NCBI GenBank assembly: GCA_018659505.1
Contig: JABJMI010000577.1
Coordinates: 1-6,356 of the forward strand
Direction of reading: 5' to 3'
Length of the DNA stretch: 6,356 bases
Origin: Planctomicrobium sp.
GTDB taxonomy: Bacteria; Planctomycetota; Planctomycetia; Planctomycetales; Planctomycetaceae
Made by a program: the position numbers and the translations under genes. The notes under the pieces are model-generated. The model was not told where the DNA came from and did not search any database. It worked only from the letters and a program-made list of their open reading frames with translations. This document shows positions 1 through 4,843 of this stretch, in pieces; within the stretch, counting starts at the first letter, position 1; every line of letters starts with the position of its first letter.

Positions 1-1
1 G

Positions 2-367
2 GATCGTCTGCTGAGTGTCGCTCGGTTGTCCGGAGACTGGAAAGCACGACTGCACATCGACTACCGCGACACCGGTCCGGTCACACAAGCAATTGAGCAA
101 GGTTCCGCAAAGCTGACTTTCCTATCAGCTGACGCACTGGAAACTTCAAAGCCAGGAAAGATCACTGAGGTCTCACCACAACTCGAAACAGACAGCATCA
201 ACGGAACCACCCTGACGATCTACGCACATGTTGATAGAGAATCAATCCCAGACGTTCGCCCCGGCACGTCGATCCAGTATCGAATCGAATGCGGTCAAAC
301 ACCAATTGGATACGTCTGGTTCCGTCGCTTGATTGATCGAGCACAATCCTGGTGGGTACTTCGCTGA
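2..367 (+). CDS. C-terminal part of an HlyD/membrane-fusion-type efflux adaptor (5' end outside window)
   Basis: The frame is open to the left edge, so only the last 121 residues are visible. A TTG at 26 is in frame, but the preceding codons (reading DRLLSVAR) continue the same domain, so I treat it as internal. The visible part begins with a stretch like the end of a barrel-sandwich/beta-barrel domain (LLSVARLSGDW), continues through beta-rich sequence, and ends with RPGTSIQYRIECGQTPIGYVWF and a short aromatic tail at the stop (TGA 365-367). That ending matches, from memory, the C-terminus of planctomycete HlyD-like periplasmic adaptors, which link an inner-membrane exporter or protease to the envelope. 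Direct observation: open frame and motif. Inference: the family and a role in export. The lipoyl/biotinyl-like and coiled-coil parts would lie upstream. The gene ends 42 bp from the converging gene at 410, and no clear terminator hairpin is visible between them. Confidence 0.7.
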   Translation, partial: DRLLSVARLSGDWKARLHIDYRDTGPVTQAIEQGSAKLTFLSADALETSKPGKITEVSPQLETDSINGTTLTIYAHVDRESIPDVRPGTSIQYRIECGQTPIGYVWFRRLIDRAQSWWVLR

Positions 368-409
368 GGTGTTAGAAAGGCAGTCAGGAGCTTGACCTAC
401 CAGAACTGG

Positions 410-892
410 TTACTTGATAAGACCCGCGCAGTGGAAGGCGGCACGAATAATCTGATCGAGTTCTTGCGCTACACTGTCTGATTTAGCCCCAGTGTAATCA
501 CCGAGCACGGAGTGAGCGAACCGATATCCCTCAAGTATTCCAGAGACATTCCTGTGACGCCGCGTGTGTTGTATAAAGATTGAGTTGATCCGAACGTGGG
601 CTGGTTGCGGAATGAGAACGCAAAGACATTCCGATTTGGGTGGGAACTTTTCTCTAACACCAAGATAATCGAGTTCTCTATCCTCAAAAATATGATGGGC
701 TTGCCAAGATTCCATGCCAGATTGCTTACCATAATTGTGGTAGTTCTTTTTACGGTACTTAGTAAGAGCATCCCAAGTACCCAGAAGTTGGTTCGCTCTG
801 CTTACTTGAATGGATGGGTTATCTCCTAGCCAACTTGGTGTCGGTATTGAAAGTACCTGCGATTTTTGAAGGATTGCATCGATGGTAACCAT
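410..892 (-). CDS. Standalone HNH/His-Me-finger-type nuclease domain protein (putative)
   Basis: This 160-residue protein starts at ATG 892 on the minus strand, with an AAGGAG ribosome binding site nine bases upstream and an in-frame TAA just beyond, so the start is well defined. Residues 1-50 are a mostly helical N-terminus. The core is W63-Q-A-H66-H67-I-F-E70, followed about 30 residues later by VLIPQPAH99VRIN103. A His-His-hydrophobic pair, then a hydrophobic strand, then a His within a helix is the pattern of HNH/ENDO VII (His-Me finger) nucleases, notably the HHI-type cassettes at the C-termini of polymorphic and Rhs toxins. H66/H67 and H99 would be the metal/catalytic residues. There is no signal peptide, transmembrane segment or secretion domain, and no immunity-like gene beside it. 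It could be a solo toxin module, a restriction-type nuclease or a decayed fragment. The fold assignment is by motif only; the function is inference. Confidence 0.6.
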   Translation of the reverse strand: MVTIDAILQKSQVLSIPTPSWLGDNPSIQVSRANQLLGTWDALTKYRKKNYHNYGKQSGMESWQAHHIFEDRELDYLGVREKFPPKSECLCVLIPQPAHVRINSIFIQHTRRHRNVSGILEGYRFAHSVLGDYTGAKSDSVAQELDQIIRAAFHCAGLIK

Positions 893-901
893 GGCCTCTA
901 G

Positions 902-907
902 CTCCTT
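902..907 (-). promoter_or_regulatory. Ribosome binding site of the nuclease-like gene
   Basis: Read on the minus strand this is AAGGAG, with nine bases to the ATG at 892-890. It is a near-ideal Shine-Dalgarno sequence. It is the best evidence that this minus-strand frame is translated, and it fixes the start, since no other start codon lies between the ATG and the upstream in-frame stop. Confidence 0.7.
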
Positions 908-1051
908 CGCATCTAGCGATTAACTAGCTTGAACTGACCCGTAAGTTAGCGAACAAAGAGGAAAAACCTCTCAATGGGTCAAATTCAGGATACGCAATTT
1001 GTTATGGCATGGAAAGCTTGAACTTTGCATTTGAGTTACAAGCAAAGTGCC

Positions 1052-1072
1052 GTAGGTCCGGTTTTACCGGAC
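1052..1072 (+). repeat. REP-like palindrome, left copy (GTAG head)
   Basis: A GTAG tetranucleotide is followed by a perfect 7-bp stem, GTCCGGT (1056-1062) with ACCGGAC (1066-1072), closed by a TTT loop. A GTAG/GGAG head beside a short palindrome is the hallmark of REP elements mobilised by RAYT (Y1-family) transposases. A second copy lies inverted at 1091-1111. The structure is seen directly; membership of the REP class is inferred from its shape. Confidence 0.6.
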
Positions 1073-1090
1073 ACAACTCAACGAATCGTC

Positions 1091-1111
1091 GACCGGCGGA
1101 ACCGGTCCTAC
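1091..1111 (-). repeat. REP-like palindrome, right copy in inverted orientation
   Basis: Read on the minus strand this begins GTAGGACCGGTT and ends CCGGTC. It matches the left copy at 1052-1072 at all but a few positions, with several differences in the stem. The two copies face each other across an 18-bp spacer, the arrangement called a REPIN or BIME. Together they could fold into one long hairpin of about 60 nt. Confidence 0.6.
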
Positions 1112-1169
1112 TTCACTAAGTCAACCGCTAATAGTCACGGTGGGCTATTTCAGGATGAATATAACCCAG

Positions 1170-1203
1170 CAATTAGCCCCGGGTGATCCACCCGGGGACG
1201 AGC
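1170..1203 (+). repeat. GC-rich palindromic element, left copy (CAATTAGCC head)
   Basis: The element opens with CAATTAGCC and contains a perfect 8-bp stem, CCCCGGGT (1177-1184) with ACCCGGGG (1190-1197), around the loop GATCC, then ACGAGC. The same head and the same TGATCCACC core recur inverted at 1295-1329. There is no T-run after the stem and no gene end close by, so it does not look like an ordinary terminator. Confidence 0.6.
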
Positions 1204-1294
1204 GTTCCCGAGAGGTCGTTCACAGTGCAACACTCGATCTATAAGTCATCAACAGCTAAGCGGAAGTTGAATTTGAAGGGGACCGTCAATCGTA

Positions 1295-1329
1295 GCTTGT
1301 GCCCCCGGTGGATCACCGGAGGCTAATTG
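1295..1329 (-). repeat. GC-rich palindromic element, right copy in inverted orientation
   Basis: On the minus strand it reads CAATTAGCC, a CCGGTG/CACCGG stem (arms 1314-1319 and 1305-1310) with an extra GCC/GGC pairing outside one mismatch, then CACAAGC. It shares the head, the TGATCCACC core and most of the tail with 1170-1203. The stem bases differ from that copy while the palindrome is kept. The two copies flank about 90 bp of unassigned sequence. Confidence 0.6.
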
Positions 1330-1336
1330 AATTGGC

Positions 1337-1374
1337 GACAGGGATAGATAGGCAGCACGTCATTCGCCCTGTGG
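1337..1374 (+). repeat. 38-bp intergenic repeat, copy 1
   Basis: This stretch matches 3165-3202 without gaps at 31 of 38 positions, including an identical CGTCATTCGC block. ACAGGG (1338-1343) pairs with CCCTGT (1367-1372) to close a 23-nt loop. The copy lies 180 bp before the dehydrogenase start codon, on the same strand. Similarity may continue weakly to the T-run plus GCAA near 1398-1408. Confidence 0.6.
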
Positions 1375-1439
1375 ACGTCTAATTCTTGATCGCGTCGTTT
1401 TTTTGCAACATGTCGGAACAGTTCCATTGAATTGCTCAA

Positions 1440-1468
1440 TTGAAATGCGTCATCCGGGATTCTATCAA
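1440..1468 (+). promoter_or_regulatory. Possible sigma70-type promoter of the UDP-glucose dehydrogenase gene
   Basis: TTGAAA (1440-1445) and TATCAA (1463-1468) are separated by 17 bp, each being a partial match to the -35 and -10 consensus. Transcription would begin about 80 bases before the ATG. The -10 overlaps a 6-bp inverted repeat, ATCAAT (1464-1469) with ATTGAT (1474-1479), which could be an operator. Chance matches of this quality are common in an AT-rich spacer. Confidence 0.3.
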
Positions 1469-1554
1469 TTTTCATTGATTTTCTACCCCTCCTCGTAACG
1501 TGTCGTGTACGTTAAATGGAATAGACTGAGAGTTTTATTCATAAGGGAAATAGC

Positions 1555-2898
1555 ATGAAAATCACGATGATCGGAACTGGGTATGTGGGACTTGTCTCCG
1601 GAACTTGCTTTGCAAATGCAGGCAATGAGGTGACCTGCCTTGATGTCGATCAGTCCAAAATCGACATGCTGAATCGTGGTGATATCCCAATTTATGAGCC
1701 GGGACTAGAGGAATTGGTCAGCAAGAATGTTGCAGCCACGCGGTTACGGTTTACGACCGACTACGCTCAAGCGATTGCTTCTGCTCAGGTCGTCTTTATT
1801 TGTGTCGGAACTCCGCAAGATCATGATGGGTCCGCAGACCTAAAGTTTGTTCGCAGTGCCGCAGAGCAAATGGCTCCTCATCTTGCTTCAGGTACTGTTG
1901 TTGTTTGTAAAAGTACTGTCCCTATTGGAACGAATCGCCAGGTGCGAGGCTGGATTGAGAAGCTGACAGAGACGACATTCTATTCCGCTTCGAATCCTGA
2001 ATTTCTCAAAGAAGGAGTCGCTATTGATGACTTCACGCACCCGGATCGTGTTGTTGTCGGGGTTGATGAACAAGCAGCAGCAGATCTGCTGGAAGAGTTG
2101 TATCAGCCATTCCTAAGTGATTCCCAACCATTCATTTCAATGGGAATTGAAAGTGCGGAAATGGTGAAGTACACAGCCAACTGCGTGCTTGCTACAAAGA
2201 TCAGCTTTATCAATGAGATGGCGAATTTATGCGAGCTGATCGGAGCTGACATTAATGATGTTCGTCAGGGGATTGGACACGATCAGCGGATTGGATTTTC
2301 ATTCTTTCAACCTGGAGTGGGCTACGGCGGATCGTGTTTTCCCAAGGATGTTCGAGCACTGTCATCGATTGCTGGTCAACATGGCTTCAACACACGGATC
2401 CTCAAGTCCGTTGACGAAACGAACACTCAGCAGAAAAGTGTACTGTTTCAAAAACTTTTGGATCACTTTGATTGCGACTTGGCTGGTCGAACAGTTGCGA
2501 TTTGGGGGTTGGCTTTCAAGCCTGAAACCGATGACATTCGTGAAGCCCCCGCGTTAGTGCTGATCGATCATCTGCTTGATATCGGTGCCAAAGTCCGCGT
2601 GCATGATCCGGTGGCGATGGAAAACGTCAAAGCACTTTATGGTGATCGTATTGCATATTGCCAAGAACAATACGAAACATGCCAAGGGGCTGAAGCACTC
2701 TGCATTTTGACGGAGTGGGATCAATACCGGAAAGCCAACTACCAAGCTGCCTGCTCATTGATGAAATCACCCGTGATCCTCGATGGTCGCAATCTCTTTG
2801 ATCCAGAATCAATGGCTGCGCTCGGTATCGAATACGAGGGAATTGGATTGCTGAAACAGGTCAAAGAAATTCGTCAGCCAGTGCAGCAAATTCAATAA
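1555..2898 (+). CDS. ugd: UDP-glucose 6-dehydrogenase
   Basis: This enzyme oxidises UDP-glucose to UDP-glucuronate using two NAD+ in the cytoplasm, supplying precursors for polysaccharides and glycosylation. The 447 residues are the usual length of the bacterial UDP-glucose/GDP-mannose dehydrogenase family. The N-terminal Rossmann fold has GTGYVG (7-12). It is followed by D30 (LDVD) for NAD binding, the CVGTP motif at 83-87, K119-S-T-V-P, and NPEFLKEG (147-154). The central domain has K205 in EMVKYTANC and the catalytic Cys261 in [11 protein letters not shown] second Rossmann-like UDP-binding domain starts near [16 protein letters not shown] (317-332). All key residues are present, so it should be active. 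The ATG follows AAGGGA at 1543-1548. The gene stands alone: no glycosyltransferase or polysaccharide gene lies beside it, so its end product cannot be read from context. An alternative paralogue such as a UDP-N-acetylmannosamine dehydrogenase is less likely. Confidence 0.95.
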   Translation: MKITMIGTGYVGLVSGTCFANAGNEVTCLDVDQSKIDMLNRGDIPIYEPGLEELVSKNVAATRLRFTTDYAQAIASAQVVFICVGTPQDHDGSADLKFVRSAAEQMAPHLASGTVVVCKSTVPIGTNRQVRGWIEKLTETTFYSASNPEFLKEGVAIDDFTHPDRVVVGVDEQAAADLLEELYQPFLSDSQPFISMGIESAEMVKYTANCVLATKISFINEMANLCELIGADINDVRQGIGHDQRIGFSFFQPGVGYGGSCFPKDVRALSSIAGQHGFNTRILKSVDETNTQQKSVLFQKLLDHFDCDLAGRTVAIWGLAFKPETDDIREAPALVLIDHLLDIGAKVRVHDPVAMENVKALYGDRIAYCQEQYETCQGAEALCILTEWDQYRKANYQAACSLMKSPVILDGRNLFDPESMAALGIEYEGIGLLKQVKEIRQPVQQIQ

Positions 2899-3286
2899 CC
2901 GTTATATTGACCATCCGGGTGTGGCGATTGTCAGACTTTAATTTGGGAGTTGGTATCGTGATTGACCGCTCCGTTGTCGCTCTAGTTCAATAGCTCAACC
3001 CTCATTATTAACTGTGACAGTCCAGTAGTCTGGTTTACTTGTGTGTGCCACGTACTCTGCGAGCCGTACCGATTTCAGCAATGTAGGATCCCCTCGACGG
3101 ACCAGCGGCTGTGGTCAGACTGTTCTTCTGCTTCCAATTGAGGTTAAGTGACCATCAGGCTGCCGACAGAAACTGATACGCAGCCCGTCATTCGCTCTGT
3201 GGGCAATTTGCTACGATGAGTTTTTGCAATTCGATATTCTACCATGGCAAATTATCCACATTCACCCGTTGTTGTTTGGTTCAAGA
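2899..3286. other. Intergenic region between ugd and the VOC gene
   Basis: No gene is supported in these 388 bp. No convincing terminator follows the dehydrogenase stop; CCAG/CTGG at 3022-3033 is short and lacks a proper T-run. The recognisable content is copy 2 of the 38-bp repeat at 3165-3202. I found no good -35/-10 pair for the VOC gene. Confidence 0.6.
3165..3202 (+). repeat. 38-bp intergenic repeat, copy 2
   Basis: This is the second copy of the element at 1337-1374, in the same orientation and 84 bp before the VOC start codon. ACAGA (3166-3170) pairs with TCTGT (3196-3200). Compared with copy 1, one G-C pair of the stem has become A-T on both sides, so the pairing is conserved while the bases differ. 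Confidence 0.6.
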
Positions 3287-3661
3287 ATGTTCGCTGCTCC
3301 GCCCTTTGTTAACTTGCTTGTGATTCGATCACCCGACATTGATCGCGCGGTGGCTTTCTACCAACAGATGGGTATCTTGTTTGAACGACATGCACATGGC
3401 AAAGGACCGGAACACTACGCTTCTGAGAATTGCGGTTTCGTCTTCGAAATTTACCCACAACGAAACGAAGAAAAAGCTACAACCAACACTCGGTTCGGAT
3501 TCAATGTTGCGGAAGTTGATGTCGTCGTTGCATTGCTAAGCGAAATCGATGCGACAATCGTGGTTGAGGCAACTGATACTGAATGGGGACGACGAGCTGT
3601 CGTCAAAGATTTCGATGGACACATTGTAGAATTAGTGACACCATTAAATCGAGTAGAGTAA
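3287..3661 (+). CDS. VOC (glyoxalase/bleomycin-resistance fold) family protein
   Basis: The 124-residue product is a single VOC domain of the usual size, with two beta-alpha-beta-beta-beta modules. The first starts at FVNLLVIRSPDIDRAVAFYQQMG and ends at FVFEIYP (51-57). The second starts near RFGFNVAEVDVVV and ends at GRRAVVKDFDGHIVELVTP (101-119). VOC enzymes include glyoxalase I, dioxygenases and drug-binding proteins, usually with metal held by His and Glu from both modules. Here E54 and E115 sit at the expected Glu positions, but the usual His positions are Asn9 and, in the second module, Arg69 or Phe70, so classical metal binding is doubtful. I chose ATG 3287 because VOC domains start just before this strand. 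An in-frame TTG at 3224 would add 21 residues unlike the family and start just after the 38-bp repeat. Neither start has a strong ribosome binding site. Substrate unknown. Confidence 0.8.
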   Translation: MFAAPPFVNLLVIRSPDIDRAVAFYQQMGILFERHAHGKGPEHYASENCGFVFEIYPQRNEEKATTNTRFGFNVAEVDVVVALLSEIDATIVVEATDTEWGRRAVVKDFDGHIVELVTPLNRVE

Positions 3662-3696
3662 CTAACGGCACTTGAAGAAACGAACTCTGCCGCTAG
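3662..3696 (+). repeat. Stem-loop directly after the VOC gene
   Basis: CTAACGGCA (3662-3670) pairs with TGCCGCTAG (3688-3696) with one mismatch, around a 17-nt loop, starting at the first base after the VOC stop codon. It may end transcription or protect the 3' end. No T-run follows, so an intrinsic terminator is not demonstrated. Confidence 0.35.
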
Positions 3697-3700
3697 GTAC

Positions 3701-3730
3701 TTGACATCTCTTCCCTGTACTACAGAGAAT
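3701..3730 (+). promoter_or_regulatory. Possible promoter of the 300-residue unknown gene
   Basis: A perfect TTGACA (3701-3706) is followed after 18 bp by GAGAAT (3725-3730), a four-of-six -10 match. It lies about 70 bp before the ATG at 3801 and just past the VOC stem-loop, consistent with a separate transcription unit. The -10 is weak, so this is tentative. Confidence 0.3.
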
Positions 3731-3800
3731 TTCGGGAGAACACCCCATTAACGACTGATTTAAGATTTTTTCTGCCTCTTTCAGGTTTTTGTAAAAAGCT

Positions 3801-4703
3801 ATGACTCATACTCAAGCGTTTTCTGAATTTTGTAAGGCACTCGACCTCTTCGACAGCCTGAAGGCGAAAGAACGCAAGGCGATCTCTCGGGCAGCGAGCG
3901 GCGTCTATCCAGATTCTTTCAAGGTAGATCAAGCAATCGCACACGATGCCGGTCTCGATCCACAGCTTTCATGGCGTTACACCCACGCTGAGGCCGTCAA
4001 GCGAATTCGAAAAGTCGTACCGAAATGTGATGTTGAAGTTCTTGCGAGAACATTTGTTGCTGGTCTCAACCCGATACATTGCCGATGGAGGGCGCCGCTG
4101 CAAGCTTATGCGACGTACTGTCACCTTCCGAATCATCGAGCCGAATTCCTTAAGGAAATGTATTCGCCATCATGTCGAGTTTGCGAGTTGGAAGCGAAGC
4201 AAGAGTGGAAACCCGTCTACCAAGCCTTTTCCATTGCCGAAAGTGGTTTGGTTGGTTACAGCAAAGGGGAATCTATCGAGCCATTTAACTCCGCAATTTG
4301 CCTGGAGTGGTATCTAAATTCTCAGCCACCAGCCCCCATCAAAGAAGACTGGCAGCGATTGGAGCAGATGCTAAAGATCATTGACAAAGCTCCACCTCGC
4401 ACAACCGGAAGCCAACTTGCCAAGCTGCTGAAACCTGCACTCGGTACTGACAAGTATGACAATTCCTATGTCGTAGAAACTCTGGGATTTATCGGACTTT
4501 TGATAAACCCTCATCAGCTCGGCGACATGCAGCAGTGGACAAATTGGCAAGATCGAGCGTTTGGGAGCGAGCGAAATCAAGAAATGCTCCCACCCGCCTG
4601 TGGATGGCGACGTGAATTTGGAATGGATGCCGATGTCTGCAAACAGCTATTTCCGAAGGTGCGTCTCCCCAAAACATTGGTCGGTGTCAGGGCATCTGCC
4701 TGA
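3801..4703 (+). CDS. Protein of unknown function with a possible His2Cys2 metal site
   Basis: I cannot assign a function to this 300-residue protein. It has no signal peptide or membrane segment and should be cytoplasmic. The first 80 residues look helical. Residues 83-128 are the most family-like part: RTFVAGLNP, then RWRAPLQAYATYCHLPNH, then CRVC. H108, H112, C125 and C128 are spaced as H-x3-H-x12-C-x2-C and could bind zinc. The C-terminal part has an ETLGFIGLL segment (226-234), then LPPACGWRREFGMD (263-276) and LFPK. I have a recollection of uncharacterised bacterial proteins with a similar order (WR-PL, H-LP-H, CxxC, LETLG, P-WWRG), but cannot verify it. The start is fixed by an in-frame TAA six bases upstream of the ATG; no strong ribosome binding site is visible. 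The long intact frame and shadow frames that fit no family support a real gene. Confidence 0.75.
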   Translation: MTHTQAFSEFCKALDLFDSLKAKERKAISRAASGVYPDSFKVDQAIAHDAGLDPQLSWRYTHAEAVKRIRKVVPKCDVEVLARTFVAGLNPIHCRWRAPLQAYATYCHLPNHRAEFLKEMYSPSCRVCELEAKQEWKPVYQAFSIAESGLVGYSKGESIEPFNSAICLEWYLNSQPPAPIKEDWQRLEQMLKIIDKAPPRTTGSQLAKLLKPALGTDKYDNSYVVETLGFIGLLINPHQLGDMQQWTNWQDRAFGSERNQEMLPPACGWRREFGMDADVCKQLFPKVRLPKTLVGVRASA

Positions 4704-4786
4704 GGCGAATGCTGTTGGCTGGTAATTGCCCCGACATTTTATGTTAGTCTCTGTTTCGCTGAGGCACGACGGAGTCTACGTCGGTA

Positions 4787-4815
4787 TTGGCAAGACTGGT
4801 TAGCATTTTTATTCT
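4787..4815 (+). promoter_or_regulatory. Probable promoter of the DMFase-like gene
   Basis: TTGGCA (4787-4792) and TATTCT (4810-4815) are separated by exactly 17 bp, matching the -35 and -10 consensus at five and four of six positions. The -10 ends 28 bases before the ATG. Directly upstream, CGACG (4767-4771) and CGTCG (4779-4783) form a small inverted repeat abutting the -35, a position suited to a regulator. If this promoter is real, the in-frame TTG at 4787 cannot be the start codon. Confidence 0.45.
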
Positions 4816-4829
4816 TCGGTTTGACAAAC

Positions 4830-4834
4830 AGGAG
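4830..4834 (+). promoter_or_regulatory. Ribosome binding site choosing ATG 4844
   Basis: AGGAG sits nine bases before the ATG at 4844. It decides between this start, which yields a clean signal peptide, and the upstream in-frame TTG at 4787, which would bury that signal peptide behind 19 extra residues. Confidence 0.7.
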
Positions 4835-4843
4835 TTCAACAGC

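Larger units (their letters stand above)
893..1554. other. Repeat-rich intergenic region without a supported gene
   Basis: These 662 bp separate the divergently transcribed nuclease-like gene and the UDP-glucose dehydrogenase gene. I see no reading frame with a plausible start, ribosome binding site and recognisable product. The stretch holds the nuclease gene's leader (893 to about 1000, with AGAGG/CCTCT arms at 957-971), a REP-like inverted pair (1052-1111), two GC-rich palindromic elements in opposite orientation (1170-1203 and 1295-1329), a copy of a 38-bp repeat (1337-1374), and the likely promoter region of the dehydrogenase gene (about 1440-1480). Confidence 0.7.

Noticed and set aside
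469..829. Overlapping open frames on both strands inside the nuclease-like gene (469-771 minus, 596-829 plus)
   Set aside because: They resemble no family I know and lack ribosome binding sites. The 410-892 frame has a strong one and recognisable motifs.
1170..1329. A CRISPR array or bidirectional terminators
   Set aside because: There are only two copies, in opposite orientation, with no regular spacers, no T-runs after the stems and no gene end nearby.
3022..3040. CCAG/CTGG hairpin followed by TTTACTT as a terminator for ugd
   Set aside because: The stem is only 4 bp, the T-run is broken, and it lies over 120 bp from the stop codon.
3083..3105. GTAG followed by an imperfect palindrome, possibly a third REP-like copy
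   Set aside because: Only the GTAGG head and a few stem bases match the pair at 1052-1111, so it is within chance expectation.
3224..3286. TTG at 3224 as the VOC start
   Set aside because: It adds 21 residues ahead of the family's normal beginning and has no ribosome binding site. ATG 3287 fits the domain boundary.
4787..4843. TTG at 4787 as the DMFase-like start
   Set aside because: It coincides with a probable -35 box and would displace the signal peptide. ATG 4844 has AGGAG at nine bases.
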